A stretch of DNA of 64,000 nucleotides, taken from the NCBI GenBank assembly GCA_032622095.1, contig CP136066.1:226798961-226862960 (forward strand), given 5' to 3'. The notes beneath the pieces were generated by a model. The model saw only the letters and a program-made list of their open reading frames with translations. It made no database searches and was not told the origin of the DNA. This document shows, piece by piece, positions 62,674 to 64,000 of this stretch. Made by a program: the position numbers and the translations under genes. Position 1 is the stretch's first letter. Each line of letters begins with the position of its first letter. Source of the stretch: Siphonodentalium dalli. Taxonomy: Eukaryota; Mollusca; Scaphopoda; Gadilida; Siphonodentaliidae.

Positions 62674-62759
62674 TGGATGTCCCGCCCCCAAATTCTCCAG
62701 ATTCAGTACTGCAATAGCTGTAGAGTCGTGTTTTAACCAGAAATGTGCATTCATTGTGC

Positions 62760-63212
62760 TGACAAGCCTGCAAATAGCGTGCCTGTCATTTGCAGAATGA
62801 GGTCCCCAGATGGTGAATTTAGTGATGCTATCCCGCACAGTGGGCTAGCATCACCAAATTCACCATCTGGAGACCTCATTCTGCTTAGGCCTCATCTTCT
62901 GGGAAGTATCTATAGTATCAAATTAACATTGTTTTTAGTTACATTTCCCTTCTAGGAAGTTTCTATATCCCCTAATTTGCAGAAGATAAAATTCATAATT
63001 GAGTTGCCCAATGGGTGAACATCACCAACTTCAACTTGGGAACTTCAATCTGATCCTAGGTCTGCCATAGCAGTTGATGGCCTTAGCAGAATGAGGTCCC
63101 CAGGGGGTGAATTGAGTGATGCTAGCCCACTATGCGGGATAGTGTCACTAAATTCACCCTCTGGGGACCTCATTCTACAAATGACATGCACGCTATTTGC
63201 AGGCTTGTGTGC
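62760..63212. repeat. Foldback element (AGAATGAGGTCCCCAGAG family), intact copy
   Basis: Same layout as 1-480: inverted GACAAGCCTGCAAATAG termini, two palindromes and a linker containing GGGAAGTATCTATAGTATCA. It ends about 115 bp before the glycosyltransferase start codon. Confidence 0.75.
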
Positions 63213-63239
63213 TGAGCCTGAAAGTATTCTTTTCCTCTT

Positions 63240-63298
63240 CCACAGTAACCTAATGACCACAGTAACCACAGTAACCATAGTAACCTAATGACCACATA
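63240..63298. repeat. Short repeat CAGTAACCTAATGACCA
   Basis: Three to four copies of AGTAACC(TAATGACC)ACAG just upstream of the glycosyltransferase ATG. Confidence 0.6.
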
Positions 63299-63327
63299 GC
63301 ATAAGAAGATCGTAATGATTCAGCATA

Positions 63328-64000
63328 ATGTCTTACAGATTTACATCTCGATATATCCCACAATTCAGAAGGTACAGATGTCTCTATTTTGTCATCATCC
63401 TGTTCGTGGTGATATCAATGATATATTACTCGTGGACAACTTCATCAGGTAGTACAAACAGCCGTCATCTTCACTTCCGATTGCTGGATAACACACCTCC
63501 GCATTATGTGATGGAGCCACATAAAACAAACGGTATTCCGAGAATTATACATCAAACGTGGAAAACAGATGACGTTCCAACACGATGGAAGATGGCGCAG
63601 CAGACTTGGATAATGCAAACACATGCGTTCAGTGAAGCAGAGAGAAGGATATATAAATTTGAATTCAAATATATGTACTGGAATGATTCGTCTTTGGAGG
63701 CTTTTGTGAAAAAGAACTTTAACTGGTTTCTACCGACTTATTTAAGGTACCCTTACGGAATTCAGAGAGCAGATGCGGCTAGATATCTTCTCCTTTACTT
63801 TTATGGTGGAATATATGTTGATCTTGATGTAGCATGCGCCTCAGGAGGAATCGTGAGGTTATTGGAATCATTGACGGATAATGAAGGTGTTGTTTTATTT
63901 GAGACGATGCCGTATGGATTTACTAATGATGTCATAATATCTCAGAAACGTCATCCATTTCTAAAGCATTTGATCGCGGGTTTAGCTGATGCCAGCAAAA
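63328..64000 (+). CDS. Type II membrane glycosyltransferase, DXD sugar-binding family (5' part; runs off window)
   Basis: The ATG at 63328 is preceded in frame by a TGA at 63316, and the frame is open for 224 codons to the window end. Residues 18-36 (FVIILFVVISMIYYSW region) form a single signal-anchor helix after a basic N-terminus, as in Golgi type II enzymes. The catalytic region has the family signature GIPRIIHQTWKTDDVPTRW (69-87), then YPYGIQRADAARYLLLYFYG (141-160) and GIYVDLDVAC with the DXD motif at 165-167, which binds the metal and nucleotide sugar. This is the Gly_transf_sug family of OCH1 and SUR1/IPC mannosyltransferase-like enzymes. Donor and acceptor cannot be predicted. No intron is seen so far. 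It is divergent from TADA2B and about 12 kb away; a foldback MITE ends about 115 bp upstream. Confidence 0.9.
   Translation, partial: MSYRFTSRYIPQFRRYRCLYFVIILFVVISMIYYSWTTSSGSTNSRHLHFRLLDNTPPHYVMEPHKTNGIPRIIHQTWKTDDVPTRWKMAQQTWIMQTHAFSEAERRIYKFEFKYMYWNDSSLEAFVKKNFNWFLPTYLRYPYGIQRADAARYLLLYFYGGIYVDLDVACASGGIVRLLESLTDNEGVVLFETMPYGFTNDVIISQKRHPFLKHLIAGLADASK

Noticed and set aside
62259-62838. Frames of 90-150 codons on both strands
   Set aside because: They cross hAT and TTAA MITEs and palindromes (repeated YKRMHWP and QCILLYMR strings), and the same strings recur at other palindrome copies.

Overview
This window is eukaryotic, AT-rich, repeat-dense and intron-rich. It most resembles a mollusc, probably a bivalve. 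The species call is an inference from the repeat style (short non-autonomous DNA transposons, minisatellites, foldback elements, a Helitron-like end, and the repeats that run into GGACGGACGGA tracts) and from the protein similarity of the two genes. There is no operon structure, and most short open frames are translations of repeats.

The main content is one gene that is invisible as a long open frame. TADA2B (Ada2b, a subunit of the SAGA histone acetyltransferase module) lies on the minus strand from about 51,338 (ATG) to 1,100 (stop). It is split into 17 small coding exons over about 50 kb. I placed the exons by matching minus-strand translations to my memory of the vertebrate protein and by requiring GT-AG borders and compatible phases. 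Domain order is complete: ZZ zinc finger (exons 1-2), SANT/Myb (exons 3-5), the conserved LGYMPLRDD-type linker (exon 7), the ADA2 middle region (exons 8-12), an acidic linker (exons 13-15) and a C-terminal SWIRM domain (exons 15-17). The product is about 438 residues. All junctions keep frame except exon 11 to exon 12, which needs cDNA. A compact promoter with ETS-like and CRE-like motifs and two tiny upstream ORFs precedes exon 1.

The introns are packed with mobile elements. There are eight hAT-like elements with 8-bp target duplications. TTAA-bounded (piggyBac-like) MITEs often carry 65-70-bp palindromes. Elements with GGCC-A-rich termini and 3-bp duplications look Harbinger-like. There are also TA-bounded MITEs, a tRNA-derived SINE, a broken non-LTR retrotransposon (46.5-49.5 kb), and at least ten tandem arrays. 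Several tandem arrays and short duplications touch splice sites: exon 3 acceptor, exon 5 donor, exon 11 on both sides, exon 12 acceptor and exon 17 acceptor.

From 51.5 to 63.3 kb the window is intergenic. It holds nested inverted repeats (52.2-56.3 kb), a block of diverged approximately 300-bp repeats (58.4-59.7 kb), a Helitron-like 3' end near 60.5 kb, a hAT MITE and a TTAA MITE. At 63,328 a plus-strand gene begins for a type II membrane glycosyltransferase of the DXD sugar-binding family (Gly_transf_sug, OCH1/SUR1-like). It runs off the window. The two genes are divergent and about 12 kb apart, and I see no functional link between them.
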